Positions 28,594 to 37,973 are shown, counted from the first letter of the stretch. The stretch: DNA of 39,268 bases from Rickettsia typhi (GCA_945883665.1 CAMCXV010000006.1:1-39268), one strand, 5' to 3'. Notes: a model not told the origin generated them from the sequence alone. Numbers and translations: made by a program.

Positions 28594-30394
28594 AATTGAT
28601 GAGCCAGGAAAGCCTGATCAAAAAGATGAAATAGTAGTAGGCATTGATTTTGGAACTACTAATTCTTTGATCGCCTACTCTAAAAACCACCATCCACAAA
28701 TAATTAGAAGCCCAGGTAATGATGGTCTACTACCTTCGGTAATATTTTATGATGATCAGAATGATAAATTCTTAATAGGAAAAAACAGGGATCAAAAAGG
28801 CGCTATTTCGTCCATAAAAAGACTACTTGCTAAATCTTATCAAGATATTCAATCAACAAAATCTTTACAGAAAATATTATCAGATTTTGAATTAATTGAT
28901 AATATTCATTCTACTCCGAAAGTTAAATTTCAAGACAAGAACTATAGTTTTCCTGAATTAGCATCTAAAATATTTTCATGTTTAAAAGACCATGCTGAGC
29001 TAGAATTTGGAGAAACTATCAAAAAAGCTGTTGTATCAATTCCAGCTTATTTTGATGACTCTGCGAGAGGAGCTGTTTTGCTTGCTGCTAAAATAGCTGG
29101 TTTTGAAGTGTTAAGATTAATTGCAGAGCCAACAGCTGCTGCATATGCTTATGGATTTCATAAAAAACCTGAAGGCGCTTATATGGTTTACGATCTAGGA
29201 GGTGGTACATTTGATATTTCAATATTAAATATGCAAACTGGTATTTTGCAAGTGATTGCTACTGGGGGGGAGAATTTATTAGGCGGAGATGATTTTGACT
29301 ATATTTTAGCTGAATATATTGCTAAAAAATTGAATATTGATTTTACACCCAATTTATATTCAGAGGCTAAAAAGATTAAAGAAATATTATCTTTAAAAAA
29401 TAGTTTCATATTGAAATTGGATGATAAGATAATTGAAATAACTAGAGAAATTTTTGAAGAATTAATTTCACCATTAATTAACCAAACGATTAAAATAGCT
29501 AAAAATACTTTATTTGATGCTGATATTAAAATTGATGGTATTATTTTAGTTGGTGGCGCAACAAGAATCCCGTTCATTTCAGATAGTTTAACAAAGGCAT
29601 TTGGTGTAAAAATCTTCTCGGATATAGATCCTGATAAAGCAGTAGTAATTGGAGCTGCCCTACAAGCGGAGAATTTATCATCAAGCGCTACTCAAAACTC
29701 CTTACTCATAGATGTTCTCCCTTTATCTGTTGGGCTTGAGTTATATGGTGGAGTGGTTGAAAAAATTATCATGCGCAACACCCCTATTCCTTTTTCTATT
29801 AGCAAAAATTTTACCACTCATTTGGATAATCAAACTGGGATACAATTTCATATAGTTCAAGGTGAGAGAGAATTAACAAAGGATTGCAAATCTCTTGCAC
29901 ATTTTGAATTAAAAAATATTCCATTAATGAAAGCTGGTACAGTAAAGATAGAAGTAACTTTTACAATAGATGCTGATGGCATCTTATCTGTTACAGCGAA
30001 AGAAAGCGCAAGTGGCATGGTACAAAATATCGCCATAAATCCTAGTTACGGATTAAGCCAGATAGAAATCAATGATATGCTAGAAAATGCTTTTAAAAAC
30101 GCTAAAGAAGATCATGAAACCAGACTTTTAATTGAGAGTAAAATTGATGCTAAAAATCTGATCACATCTATTGAAAAAGCAATAGATGAAACACCAGATA
30201 TTTTAAGCGTTAATGAGAAAAAAGAGATTATTAATCTAATAAACTCTTTACAAAAAGCAATAAATTCTGATAATCGTGAAGAGATAGTAATTCAGATTGA
30301 GAAATTGAATACTCTAGCAGCTAATTTTATTGAGAAACATTTAAATACTGGAGCTAGAATGATTCTTGAAGGTAAAAATATAAATGACCTTTAA
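28580..30394 (+). CDS. hscA: Fe-S assembly Hsp70 chaperone HscA
   Basis: HscA is a specialised Hsp70 that uses ATP to help release clusters from IscU. The 604-residue protein shows phosphate loop 1 VGIDFGTTNSLIAYS (about residues 21-35), the AVVSIPAYFDDSARGAV and EPTAAAYAYG blocks, phosphate loop 2 YDLGGGTFDIS and the adenosine motif IILVGGATRIPFI. A substrate-binding domain beginning around VLPLSVGLELYGG follows. The insert between lobes is shorter than in DnaK, typical of HscA. The overlap with hscB and the ferredoxin gene 39 bp downstream confirm the role. Confidence 0.95.
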   Translation: MQIIEIDEPGKPDQKDEIVVGIDFGTTNSLIAYSKNHHPQIIRSPGNDGLLPSVIFYDDQNDKFLIGKNRDQKGAISSIKRLLAKSYQDIQSTKSLQKILSDFELIDNIHSTPKVKFQDKNYSFPELASKIFSCLKDHAELEFGETIKKAVVSIPAYFDDSARGAVLLAAKIAGFEVLRLIAEPTAAAYAYGFHKKPEGAYMVYDLGGGTFDISILNMQTGILQVIATGGENLLGGDDFDYILAEYIAKKLNIDFTPNLYSEAKKIKEILSLKNSFILKLDDKIIEITREIFEELISPLINQTIKIAKNTLFDADIKIDGIILVGGATRIPFISDSLTKAFGVKIFSDIDPDKAVVIGAALQAENLSSSATQNSLLIDVLPLSVGLELYGGVVEKIIMRNTPIPFSISKNFTTHLDNQTGIQFHIVQGERELTKDCKSLAHFELKNIPLMKAGTVKIEVTFTIDADGILSVTAKESASGMVQNIAINPSYGLSQIEINDMLENAFKNAKEDHETRLLIESKIDAKNLITSIEKAIDETPDILSVNEKKEIINLINSLQKAINSDNREEIVIQIEKLNTLAANFIEKHLNTGARMILEGKNINDL

Positions 30395-30433
30395 GTTTAT
30401 TACAAATTAAAAAAAACGTAAAATTAAAAAATT

Positions 30434-30772
30434 ATGGCAGCAGAAAAAATAAAAGTAATTTTCATTGAAAATGATAAAGAAATAGAGATTGAAGCATTAG
30501 TTGGTTTGTCAATTTTGGAGGTTGCGCATAGTAATAATATTGACTTAGAAGGGGCGTGCGAAGGATCTCTTGCTTGTGCTACTTGTCATGTAATTTTAGA
30601 AGAGAATATTTACAACAAAATAGACGAGCCAACAGAAGCAGAAGAAGATATGCTTGACTTGGCATTTGGTCTTACACATACTTCAAGACTTGGATGTCAG
30701 ATAATTTTGACAAAAGAGCTTGAAGGTATAAAAATTAAACTACCTTCAGCAACTAGAAATATATCAATTTAA
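30434..30772 (+). CDS. fdx: ISC-type [2Fe-2S] ferredoxin
   Basis: This adrenodoxin-type ferredoxin supplies electrons for cluster assembly. The 112-residue protein has cluster ligands C42, C48, C51 and C88 ([10 protein letters not shown] ... LGC). The motif [27 protein letters not shown] is strongly characteristic of the ISC ferredoxin. It ends the hscB-hscA-fdx set. The scaffold genes iscS, iscU and iscA, often adjacent in other bacteria, are not in the window. Confidence 0.96.
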   Translation: MAAEKIKVIFIENDKEIEIEALVGLSILEVAHSNNIDLEGACEGSLACATCHVILEENIYNKIDEPTEAEEDMLDLAFGLTHTSRLGCQIILTKELEGIKIKLPSATRNISI

Positions 30773-30781
30773 GAATTTATT

Positions 30782-31783
30782 GTGATACGTAAAATAATTC
30801 TAGCTTTTATATTATTATTTGTGCTTACTTGGATTATTTTTGCACATTTTGCTAAATCTAAGCTTATATCATTGATTAACAATTCTCAGACGGACAATAT
30901 CAAGATATATTACAAAGATATTAATATATCTGGTTTTCCTTTTGATTGGAAAATTAAGTTTACTTCACCAAAACTTACTATTATAGATCAGGATAGTTCG
31001 CAAGAAATAGCTAGTGATTACTTAACTTTTAGTTTTAACTATAAACTTTCGAAAGCAAAATTAGATTTTGGCAAATTATTATTTTACAACACAGAAAATG
31101 ATGAAGAACCTATAAAATATACACTTCATGCTCAAGAGGACATAGTTTTTTTTATTGATTTTACTGATTTACTATATAAAATTAATGTATCAAATTCTCT
31201 AACAAAAATTATTAAAAACATAGAATTTAGCAATCCATCTATTGTAACTTTTGTAACTAATGGAAATGAAATATTTGATCTTACTAGAATTAACGTAAAA
31301 CTTAATAGTAAAATGATGGATATTACCCAGACTATTTCTCTAAAATTATCTGGTTGTTACAAATCATCCTCTAATGATAGAGTTATAAATAATGCAGATT
31401 GTGTTTTAGATGCTAACTATATTGTCAGTGATAATAGCAATGCTGCTAAAAATAATAATTTTGATTATAAAATTCAGCTACTAAATGCCAAAGTCAATCT
31501 TAATAATTCTTCATTAGACTTGAAAGGTTCCGTGGCTTTATCTAGCAATAATTCGCCTCAGGGTAAAATATCTATTGAATTGGTAGATTATGCAAATTTT
31601 ATAGATTTTTTATTACCTGACGATTTTATTTTTTCAAAATCAGATGCAAAAGATTTTATTGCAAAAGCCGCTGCAGTTGAATTGAATAATGAAGTAACAA
31701 ACAAAATCAATTTTGACCTAGAATTTTCAAATAAAACTATATCACTAGGGCGTTTGAACTTGTCAGAACAAATTAATAATTAA
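30782..31783 (+). CDS. DUF2125-like envelope protein
   Basis: This 333-residue protein starts at a GTG with one N-terminal membrane helix (about residues 4-21) and a long polar part likely exposed in the periplasm. The segment YYKDINISGFPFDWKIKFTSPKLTI resembles the conserved SGFPF(R/D)W core of the alphaproteobacterial DUF2125 family, and beta-strand-rich sequence follows. Function is unknown; DUF2125 proteins are envelope proteins without a defined reaction. The gene is 9 bp after fdx and so is probably on the same transcript, although nothing links it to Fe-S assembly. Confidence 0.6.
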   Translation: MIRKIILAFILLFVLTWIIFAHFAKSKLISLINNSQTDNIKIYYKDINISGFPFDWKIKFTSPKLTIIDQDSSQEIASDYLTFSFNYKLSKAKLDFGKLLFYNTENDEEPIKYTLHAQEDIVFFIDFTDLLYKINVSNSLTKIIKNIEFSNPSIVTFVTNGNEIFDLTRINVKLNSKMMDITQTISLKLSGCYKSSSNDRVINNADCVLDANYIVSDNSNAAKNNNFDYKIQLLNAKVNLNNSSLDLKGSVALSSNNSPQGKISIELVDYANFIDFLLPDDFIFSKSDAKDFIAKAAAVELNNEVTNKINFDLEFSNKTISLGRLNLSEQINN

Positions 31784-31804
31784 CTATTTAACAGGAGATT
31801 TTGC

Positions 31805-32380
31805 GTGAGAAATATAGAGGAAATATTTGCTGATAGAACATGTATGAAATTTTTGGATAAGCCGGTTTCCAGCGATATGCTTGTAAAGATTTATGATTTG
31901 ATGAAAATGGGTTCCACCTCTGGAAATGCCTGCCCTTTACGCATAGTTTTTGTACAAAGCGACCTTGAAAAGGAGAAATTATCTAAAATAGTTATGGAAG
32001 CTAATATAGAAAAAATTAAATCTGCGCCAGTTGTTGCTTTATTCGCCTATGATATGAAATTTTATGAAAAAATGAATAAGTTATATCCAACCGGGAAGTT
32101 TTTACAGGATTATTTTGCTAGCTTCAAGGAAGATGCTCTGATTAAAGAAGCTCTGCGTAATTCTAGTTTACAAGCAGCCTATTTCATGATTATTGCAAGA
32201 TCTATGGGTTTAGATACAGGGCCAATGTCTGGTTTTGATTCAGCTGCTCTTAATGAAATGTTTTTTAAAGACACCGATTATAGAATTAATTTCATCTGTA
32301 ATATTGGTTATAGAGATGGCGAAAGCCCTTATCCTAGATTACCAAGATTAAATTTTGAAGAAGCTTGTAATATAGTATAA
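31805..32380 (+). CDS. Nitroreductase-family protein, RutE/HadB-like
   Basis: This FMN-dependent nitroreductase-family protein has 191 residues and begins at a GTG with AGGAG about seven bases upstream. The FMN phosphate-binding pattern is present at the N-terminus (FADRTCMKFLDKPVSS). The segments MGSTSGNACPLRIVFV, LQAAYFMIIARSMGLDTGPMSGFD and the C-terminal NIGYRDGESPYPRLPRL are typical of the RutE/HadB-type subgroup. Substrate cannot be deduced; malonic semialdehyde reduction in pyrimidine breakdown is one role in this subgroup, but no rut genes are here. It ends the rightward block and converges on the hypothetical gene below. Confidence 0.85.
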   Translation: MRNIEEIFADRTCMKFLDKPVSSDMLVKIYDLMKMGSTSGNACPLRIVFVQSDLEKEKLSKIVMEANIEKIKSAPVVALFAYDMKFYEKMNKLYPTGKFLQDYFASFKEDALIKEALRNSSLQAAYFMIIARSMGLDTGPMSGFDSAALNEMFFKDTDYRINFICNIGYRDGESPYPRLPRLNFEEACNIV

Positions 32381-32402
32381 AACTTTAAAATACTTAAGTT
32401 TT

Positions 32403-32918
32403 TTACAAGCCTTTTGGCAGACTATTTCTTCTTGGCTGAGCAGGTTTTTCATTAACTCCCTCATGATAACCTGCTAATCTTTTCTTTTCTTCATATGCTA
32501 ATATTTTTTTTATTTTTATTGCTTCTAATCCTATTTCTATTTTTGCTGAATCTATTCTAAATTTTTCTTTATCAGCCTCTCTTTGAGCTTCATTAATAGT
32601 TGTTGCTCCTGTTTCTTTTTGCTTATAGCTAACATCCATATCATCCATAGTTCTAGCTACTAGTTTTTGCTTTACATCTTGGGTCTTGGGAGCTTCATTT
32701 TCGTTTCTAACAGCAGCTGTAATACCAGAATGTTTTTCAATATTTAATTGATTATTAGGATTATATTCGCTATAAGGATTTATAGCATTTTTTATTCCAT
32801 GAAATAATTTTACAACAAAACTTTCCTTCGCCTGCACTCTAGGTGTATCTTTATTTATTCCTTCGCAATATTCTTGAAATTTAGTTTTTATTTGTTCAGG
32901 AGATCTTCTTTCATCAAA
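32403..32918 (-). CDS. Downstream frame of a two-frame hypothetical gene
   Basis: This minus-strand frame reads from TTTGATGAA at 32918 to a stop at 32403 (171 residues). Its only conventional start is a GTG at 32837, in the middle of continuous protein-like sequence (FDERRSPEQIKTKFQEYC, then EGINKDTPRVQAKES). The part before that GTG therefore makes best sense as a continuation of the upstream gene. The sequence is polar, charged and probably partly disordered, with a helical, lysine-rich stretch near EADKEKFRIDSAKIEIGLEAIKIKKILAYEE and a proline/arginine-rich end (QPRRNSLPKGL). I recognise no family. It is joined to the upstream frame at a TTTAAAT heptamer. Confidence 0.5.
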   Translation of the reverse strand, partial: FDERRSPEQIKTKFQEYCEGINKDTPRVQAKESFVVKLFHGIKNAINPYSEYNPNNQLNIEKHSGITAAVRNENEAPKTQDVKQKLVARTMDDMDVSYKQKETGATTINEAQREADKEKFRIDSAKIEIGLEAIKIKKILAYEEKKRLAGYHEGVNEKPAQPRRNSLPKGL

Positions 32919-33640
32919 TTTAAATAAGCTTTATTTTCAACCTGAATTTTACGCGTTTGTTCTCTTAGATCTTCAATATTATTATATCCCACATTTCCCT
33001 TATCCCTTTCTAAATTTATCAGGCGAATAAGCTGTTCTTTAATTTCGAGATCTTTAAAGTCTGTTTCTTTTTTAGTAGAAGATATTTCAAATACTTTATT
33101 TAGCTTGTTAGCAACTATTATAGCTTTTTGAATATGGCTAACCACAGCAACCGCATGTAATGGATTTGTTACTGCACTTGAAATATCAAGAGCAATGTCG
33201 ACTATACTAACTATTTTATCAGCTATCTTTAAAGATTGATCAGATTGCAATTTTTCGATTTTACTTACTTTGTTTGTAAGGACTTGATCTTTCCCATTTC
33301 CTTTTAAAGTAGGTTGCAGATCGAGCATTTTTTGCTGCACATATAGCGCCGTTGCATACTCAATTAATGCTTTATTTTCAATATCTAAATTACGGGTTTT
33401 TACTGCCTTTGCAGCATCGATTCCAACTCGGACTAGTTTTGCAGTTAAAACAGCAGCCGCAATTGCTATAGGAACAATTCCAGCAGTAGCAACACCAAGA
33501 GCAATAGTAACAGCAGCAAGGCTTATTGATACTACATTACTGGTTAATGCTTTATAACTAATTATCGCAAGTTTTTTTACTCCATCCCAAGCTTTTTGAT
33601 ACCATTTTTTATTATTACTATCTTTTTTCTGCCCACTCAT
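32888..33640 (-). CDS. Hypothetical protein with hydrophobic hairpin (upstream frame)
   Basis: This 250-residue product has a basic N-terminus (GQKKDSNNKKWYQKAWDGVKK) and then a hydrophobic, alanine- and glycine-rich stretch at about residues 33-68. That stretch could form a membrane hairpin (SISLAAVTIALGVATAGIVPIAIAAAVL). A mostly helical, charged region follows, with a second moderately hydrophobic patch around 145-175. I recognise no domain. It has no cleavable signal peptide. The layout would suit a membrane-inserting or secreted protein, which is inference only. Its last codons (LMKEDLLNK) look like an out-of-frame ending: a -1 shift at the slippery TTTAAAT at 32924-32918 continues into 171 more residues (about 412 in total). 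Confidence 0.55.
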   Translation of the reverse strand: MSGQKKDSNNKKWYQKAWDGVKKLAIISYKALTSNVVSISLAAVTIALGVATAGIVPIAIAAAVLTAKLVRVGIDAAKAVKTRNLDIENKALIEYATALYVQQKMLDLQPTLKGNGKDQVLTNKVSKIEKLQSDQSLKIADKIVSIVDIALDISSAVTNPLHAVAVVSHIQKAIIVANKLNKVFEISSTKKETDFKDLEIKEQLIRLINLERDKGNVGYNNIEDLREQTRKIQVENKAYLNLMKEDLLNK

Positions 33641-33755
33641 ACCAATTCACTATAACTTTATGTGAATAATAATATATTATTCCTTTAGTTAATATTTAGT
33701 TAACTATAACATAAGTTTATTAATAAAATAAAGAATCAGCATGTTTTATGGGCAT
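33641..33755 (-). promoter_or_regulatory. Leader of the hydrophobic-hairpin gene
   Basis: Upstream of the ATG at 33640 the minus strand has two TTAACTA direct repeats 11 bp apart and a perfect 14-bp palindrome, AATAATATATTATT (33668-33681). Weak promoter-like boxes occur (TTAACT with TAATAT 18 nt downstream), but AT-rich sequence makes them unreliable. Confidence 0.25.
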
Positions 33756-33793
33756 AAAAAAAGCCTCTGTAAACTTATACAAAGGCTTTTTTT
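33756..33793 (-). terminator. Intrinsic terminator of the autotransporter gene
   Basis: A 16-bp stem with a single mismatch (33756-33771 with 33778-33793) closes a 6-nt loop, with a GCC/GGC core flanked by seven A and seven T residues. Read leftward it ends in a T-run and lies about 55 bp past the autotransporter stop codon. Being symmetric, it could also act on rightward transcripts. Confidence 0.9.
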
Positions 33794-33800
33794 AATCTTT

Positions 33801-33839
33801 TAGAGTTTCTTTAGCTATAAAGATAGATAAGAAACTCTA
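33801..33839 (-). repeat. Second hairpin between autotransporter stop and terminator
   Basis: TAGAGTTTCTT (33801-33811) and AAGAAACTCTA (33829-33839) form a perfect 11-bp inverted repeat with a 17-nt loop, in front of the terminator. It could stabilise the 3' end of the autotransporter mRNA. Confidence 0.6.
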
Positions 33840-33848
33840 TTAGTAATA

Positions 33849-36800
33849 TTAGAAGTTAAGACGAACTTTGATTGTACCTTGATTACTCATAAACTTTTTA
33901 GAAATATTAGCATCATAAGCTATGCCATATTCCATGTAGCTATATTTAGCATCTAAACCAGCACCAACATTAAATGATGTTTTGTTTGGCTTAGAACTTT
34001 TATCAGCAATTTGCACACCATTACTTGTTTTGATATTAACTTTTGCATTTTTTCCTACCATATCTTGGTTCAAGAAACCATGAACTTCAGGAGTAACAGA
34101 TACACCATTTAGATCATATGCAGGACCAGCAACTCTTGTACCGACAACAATTTCAGCTTTGCTTAAAGCTTTTTTAGTGATGCTTAAATTTTGGTTAGTT
34201 GTACCAGTTTCTGTATAACCATCGTCGTTAACTCTAGTCAATCTAAGACCACCCATTGGAGTAATAGAGAAATCATTCATAGAATAGTTATAACCAACTA
34301 ATGCTTCACCACTGAAGGACATGGAATTATAAGTACCGGTAGCATTTTGATAAGGGTTAGTATTACCTGTTTTTCTTTTTTCGTTAGTAGATACTTTGCT
34401 AGTACCAACTGTAACAAGACCTTGAGCAAACCAGTTATCAGTTATTTGTTGCATACCATAAACAGAGAACATTGCAGAATTAATTTTGTTCTTATCACCG
34501 GATTTATAGTTTTTATATTTAACATCACTATGTATCATAGATAATGCAAGACCAACAACCATATCATCATTAGCTTTCGTGTCGAAACCAAAGCTTCCTC
34601 CACCTGTTGAAGCATCATAGCCAGCAGATCCTTTATTAGATTTTTGTACAGATTGATTAAAGAATGGGCTAATCCACACACCATATCTAGCTTCGTCATC
34701 ACCAGATGATAGACCAGTAGTTCCATTAGATGCTACTACCTTATTCTGAACAGAAGAAGATTGACCAGCAATTAAATTAGTAATACGAGATCCCAAACCA
34801 GCACTTACTCCAGTTGTAATATCACTAACTACAGCGGTTGCGTCAGTTGGATCCATACGCTGAACTAACTCGGTCCGTGATTCTTGAGTCATCTCTCTAA
34901 TCTCTTCAAAAATTTTAGGATCTTTTCCAAGAGCTTGGAAATTTGATTTATCTGTAGCATCAGCACCAGGAAGAGATTTCGAAAGTTCTTCAAGATTACT
35001 TCCAGCAGTCAAATAAACCTTATTTTGATCACTAGTAACAACCCATTTGTAAGCAGAATCCTTTTTATCATTCTTTGCTTCTTTAGAAACGCTATCAGTT
35101 AAATCAGCACCCATACCTTGGCTATCAAAAACAGTAAATTTAGTTCCTAGTGCAACTTTAGAATGTTCTTCATTAACTCCAACTGTAGCAGAGTTCATTC
35201 TAGACATATCAAGAGCACCTCCTTCAACAACTACCTTACCAGCAGTCGTACCATTAATTTCTGTAGATATAATTACATCATCTTCTAATGTTAAGGCAGC
35301 TACTCTAGGCACACCATTATTATTCTTAAATGTTAAAGTTTTTCCAGCCGCAGCACCAATATATTTCGCTGTTGTAGCAGATGATATTGTAACATTATTA
35401 TTATTTGCAAGTAATACAGTTTCTTGAGCCAAAACAGTACCCACTGTAATATCAGCGTTTAAGTAAGCTTTAGACTGACTCTTACTGAAAGTTACCCTTT
35501 CTAAATCTGTTATAGGTTTATTAATTGTTACATTACCTTCAAAATCTGCTCTATTTTCTCCTAGAGTATCTGTAGTAATAGGTGAAGAAATTTCTGCACC
35601 ATTAGCAAATCTTGCTACAGCTGTACCAGCTCCAGCACTACCTAGTGTTAATAACTCAGAGCTTACTATCCCTCTAAAGGTAGTTTGTGAAGCATCATTA
35701 ATAACGATCTTTGCAGCATATATATCACCCACAGAAAGGTTATTAGGACTTTTAAAAGTAACTTCATTTAATAAATTATTCTTGTCTCCAAGAGACCCAA
35801 CCGTACCAGCAGTATTAGCGCTAAACTCTAGGTTTAATCTTTTATCATTACGAGATTTAACACTTGCTTTAAAATTATTAGTATCAACTATTAAAGTCTT
35901 CTGGCCGGCGGCAGCAGAATTATATAGGAATGTTAAAGCGTTAACATCACCGTCTTTATTTATTTCACCCTCAATAGTGATAGGAGCATTTTTATTAATC
36001 TGGATAATATTATCTTTTGACCCTTTGGATAGAGTAACCTTTGCCATATTAGCATCAGTAAAATCAACCAATTGATTGAAAACAGCTTTTGCACCTGTTT
36101 CAGCAAAATTCAATTCAGCTACTTTGAAAGCAGCATTAGCAAAAGTAGTTGTATCTTCTACAGTTATTTTTGTAATCGCCTTAGTAGCACCAACAGCTCC
36201 TGTGACTGCTCCATCACCAGAGAATTTTACAAAACCTGTATTAGCAGCAAGATCTAAATCACCATTTATATTTCCTGAAACATTTACGATAGCTCCATTA
36301 TTTAAAGTAGCCTTACCTGCAATATTATGCACAGTAGTCTCACCACTATTTGCTGTTAAGTCACCAGCAGTAATATCATTCATTGTCAACTTACCAGCAG
36401 TAACTGTTACACCATTATTAGCATTTTTAATCGTGTTAATTCCTGTATTATTAGTGTTAATAGTAACTAAGCCAGTTACATCAGCATTCTCAGCATTTAC
36501 GCGAGCACCAGTATCTACATTCAATGTTCCAGTTATTTTATCTGTAACATCTAAAGTAGCACCATGTTCGACCTTAGTATCACCAGTAATTTCTTTAACA
36601 GTAGCAAAAGCCTTACTAGCATGAGCAAGGTCACCCAAATTTAATTTACCAGTTAGAACCGCATTCGCTGCATCAAGTTTACCTTTGGTAATGTTTGTAG
36701 TAGTGATTGTACTATTAGCTGATAGGGTTAAAGTACCGCCATTATTTACAGTAGCTTTATTAGCTGTAACAGCTGCTAAAAATTTCAATTCACCAGCACC

Positions 36801-37973
36801 AGTAACAGACACATCACCATTAGCACCAGTATCCGCTACATTAGTAATAGTTACATTACCTGCACCAGAATGAACGATATTTTTAGCAAATGGGGTTACA
36901 TTAGCATCAAGTAAAACATCTCCAGCGCCATTAAATTCTATTGTTGTAAATCTATTTGCATTATCAGTACCAATCGTTTTATGACCAGCATTACCAGTAA
37001 CTGTTAAGGTCTTACGAGCAGCAGTACTGTTAAACTTTATAACACCTGTATCATCAGCTGGACCAGCTGTTTTAACCAAATTTGCATATAATTCTATTTT
37101 CTTTCCACCAGTAGCATCAACATTAAAAATAATGCTAGAAGCATTGTCTCCAAAATTGTACTCTGCACCCGCAACGTTTTTAATGTCAGTAGCTACATTG
37201 AAAGTAAGAACTTTACCAGCAGCTATCTGAATATTTTTGATTGTTGCAAAAGAAGCATGGTCTACTGTTAAACTTTCAACAACCTGAAGTTTTCCACCAG
37301 TATCTGCTTTAATTACTGATGCACCTTCAAGAATAATAGTTCCATTATTAGCAGCATTTGCTATCAATGTACCAGCACCATTATTAAAATCAATTACACC
37401 TAAAGAAGTATATAGATTAGCAACTGCTCCCATAGTGGCTGGACTAACACCACCATTAGCAGCAGCTGTTCCTGTTAATGTAATAATACTAGCAGCATTA
37501 TTAGTAAGTACTAAATTAAGCTTTGCATTTGGATTACCACCAATATTTGCATTATTAGCACTAATACCGGCTACTTGCGCTGCAGAAAGAGCTTTATGAC
37601 CATTGTCTTTAGCACTATTATAAACTGCACCTAAAGTTAAAGTTTTACTATCAACTGTTATTTTTGCATCATTACCATACACGTCAAAGCTAGCAACGTT
37701 TATATCAGCTCCTGTTAGTCGCAATTCAACACCAGCGCCGACGGCGACAACTGGAGCATTTATGAAGTTATTATTATTAATAAAAACAGCAGCATTAGCA
37801 GCAGCATTATCATTCAAGAAGTTAGCACCAGCACCAAAATCAGCGTCAAGTGTATTGGCTCTCGAGAAACCAGCACCAGCACCAGCATAAGCACTGCTTG
37901 CGCCACCTGCTATCACAGCAACTGCAGATGCCGTTGTTAATAGATTTTTTATAAAGTTAGATTTTTTTGCCAT
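33849..37973 (-). CDS. OmpB/Sca5-like autotransporter adhesin
   Basis: This 1374-residue type V secreted surface protein has the signal peptide MAKKSNFIKNLLTTASAVAV...AYAGA, like the start of rickettsial OmpB. A long Ala/Asn/Thr/Gly-rich passenger of repeated short strands (to about residue 1030) is compatible with a beta-helix. A helical linker (around DATAVVSDITTGVSAGLGSRI) leads to a C-terminal barrel of about 275 residues starting near 1098 (YGIWISPFFNQSVQKSNKG). Barrel motifs such as SYMEYGIAYDANISKKFMSNQGTIKVRLNF, ending in an aromatic F, are closely OmpB-like. The passenger is shorter than classical OmpB (about 1650 residues in all). A GGA-rich ribosome-binding site precedes the ATG, and a strong terminator follows. 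It likely mediates host-surface contact; that role is inferred from the family. Confidence 0.88.
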   Translation of the reverse strand: MAKKSNFIKNLLTTASAVAVIAGGASSAYAGAGAGFSRANTLDADFGAGANFLNDNAAANAAVFINNNNFINAPVVAVGAGVELRLTGADINVASFDVYGNDAKITVDSKTLTLGAVYNSAKDNGHKALSAAQVAGISANNANIGGNPNAKLNLVLTNNAASIITLTGTAAANGGVSPATMGAVANLYTSLGVIDFNNGAGTLIANAANNGTIILEGASVIKADTGGKLQVVESLTVDHASFATIKNIQIAAGKVLTFNVATDIKNVAGAEYNFGDNASSIIFNVDATGGKKIELYANLVKTAGPADDTGVIKFNSTAARKTLTVTGNAGHKTIGTDNANRFTTIEFNGAGDVLLDANVTPFAKNIVHSGAGNVTITNVADTGANGDVSVTGAGELKFLAAVTANKATVNNGGTLTLSANSTITTTNITKGKLDAANAVLTGKLNLGDLAHASKAFATVKEITGDTKVEHGATLDVTDKITGTLNVDTGARVNAENADVTGLVTINTNNTGINTIKNANNGVTVTAGKLTMNDITAGDLTANSGETTVHNIAGKATLNNGAIVNVSGNINGDLDLAANTGFVKFSGDGAVTGAVGATKAITKITVEDTTTFANAAFKVAELNFAETGAKAVFNQLVDFTDANMAKVTLSKGSKDNIIQINKNAPITIEGEINKDGDVNALTFLYNSAAAGQKTLIVDTNNFKASVKSRNDKRLNLEFSANTAGTVGSLGDKNNLLNEVTFKSPNNLSVGDIYAAKIVINDASQTTFRGIVSSELLTLGSAGAGTAVARFANGAEISSPITTDTLGENRADFEGNVTINKPITDLERVTFSKSQSKAYLNADITVGTVLAQETVLLANNNNVTISSATTAKYIGAAAGKTLTFKNNNGVPRVAALTLEDDVIISTEINGTTAGKVVVEGGALDMSRMNSATVGVNEEHSKVALGTKFTVFDSQGMGADLTDSVSKEAKNDKKDSAYKWVVTSDQNKVYLTAGSNLEELSKSLPGADATDKSNFQALGKDPKIFEEIREMTQESRTELVQRMDPTDATAVVSDITTGVSAGLGSRITNLIAGQSSSVQNKVVASNGTTGLSSGDDEARYGVWISPFFNQSVQKSNKGSAGYDASTGGGSFGFDTKANDDMVVGLALSMIHSDVKYKNYKSGDKNKINSAMFSVYGMQQITDNWFAQGLVTVGTSKVSTNEKRKTGNTNPYQNATGTYNSMSFSGEALVGYNYSMNDFSITPMGGLRLTRVNDDGYTETGTTNQNLSITKKALSKAEIVVGTRVAGPAYDLNGVSVTPEVHGFLNQDMVGKNAKVNIKTSNGVQIADKSSKPNKTSFNVGAGLDAKYSYMEYGIAYDANISKKFMSNQGTIKVRLNF

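Noticed and set aside
36076..36624. 182-codon plus-strand frame inside the autotransporter gene
   Set aside because: It is antisense to a repetitive Ala/Thr/Val-rich passenger; low-complexity coding produces long open antisense frames. Its composition is unlike the real genes here.
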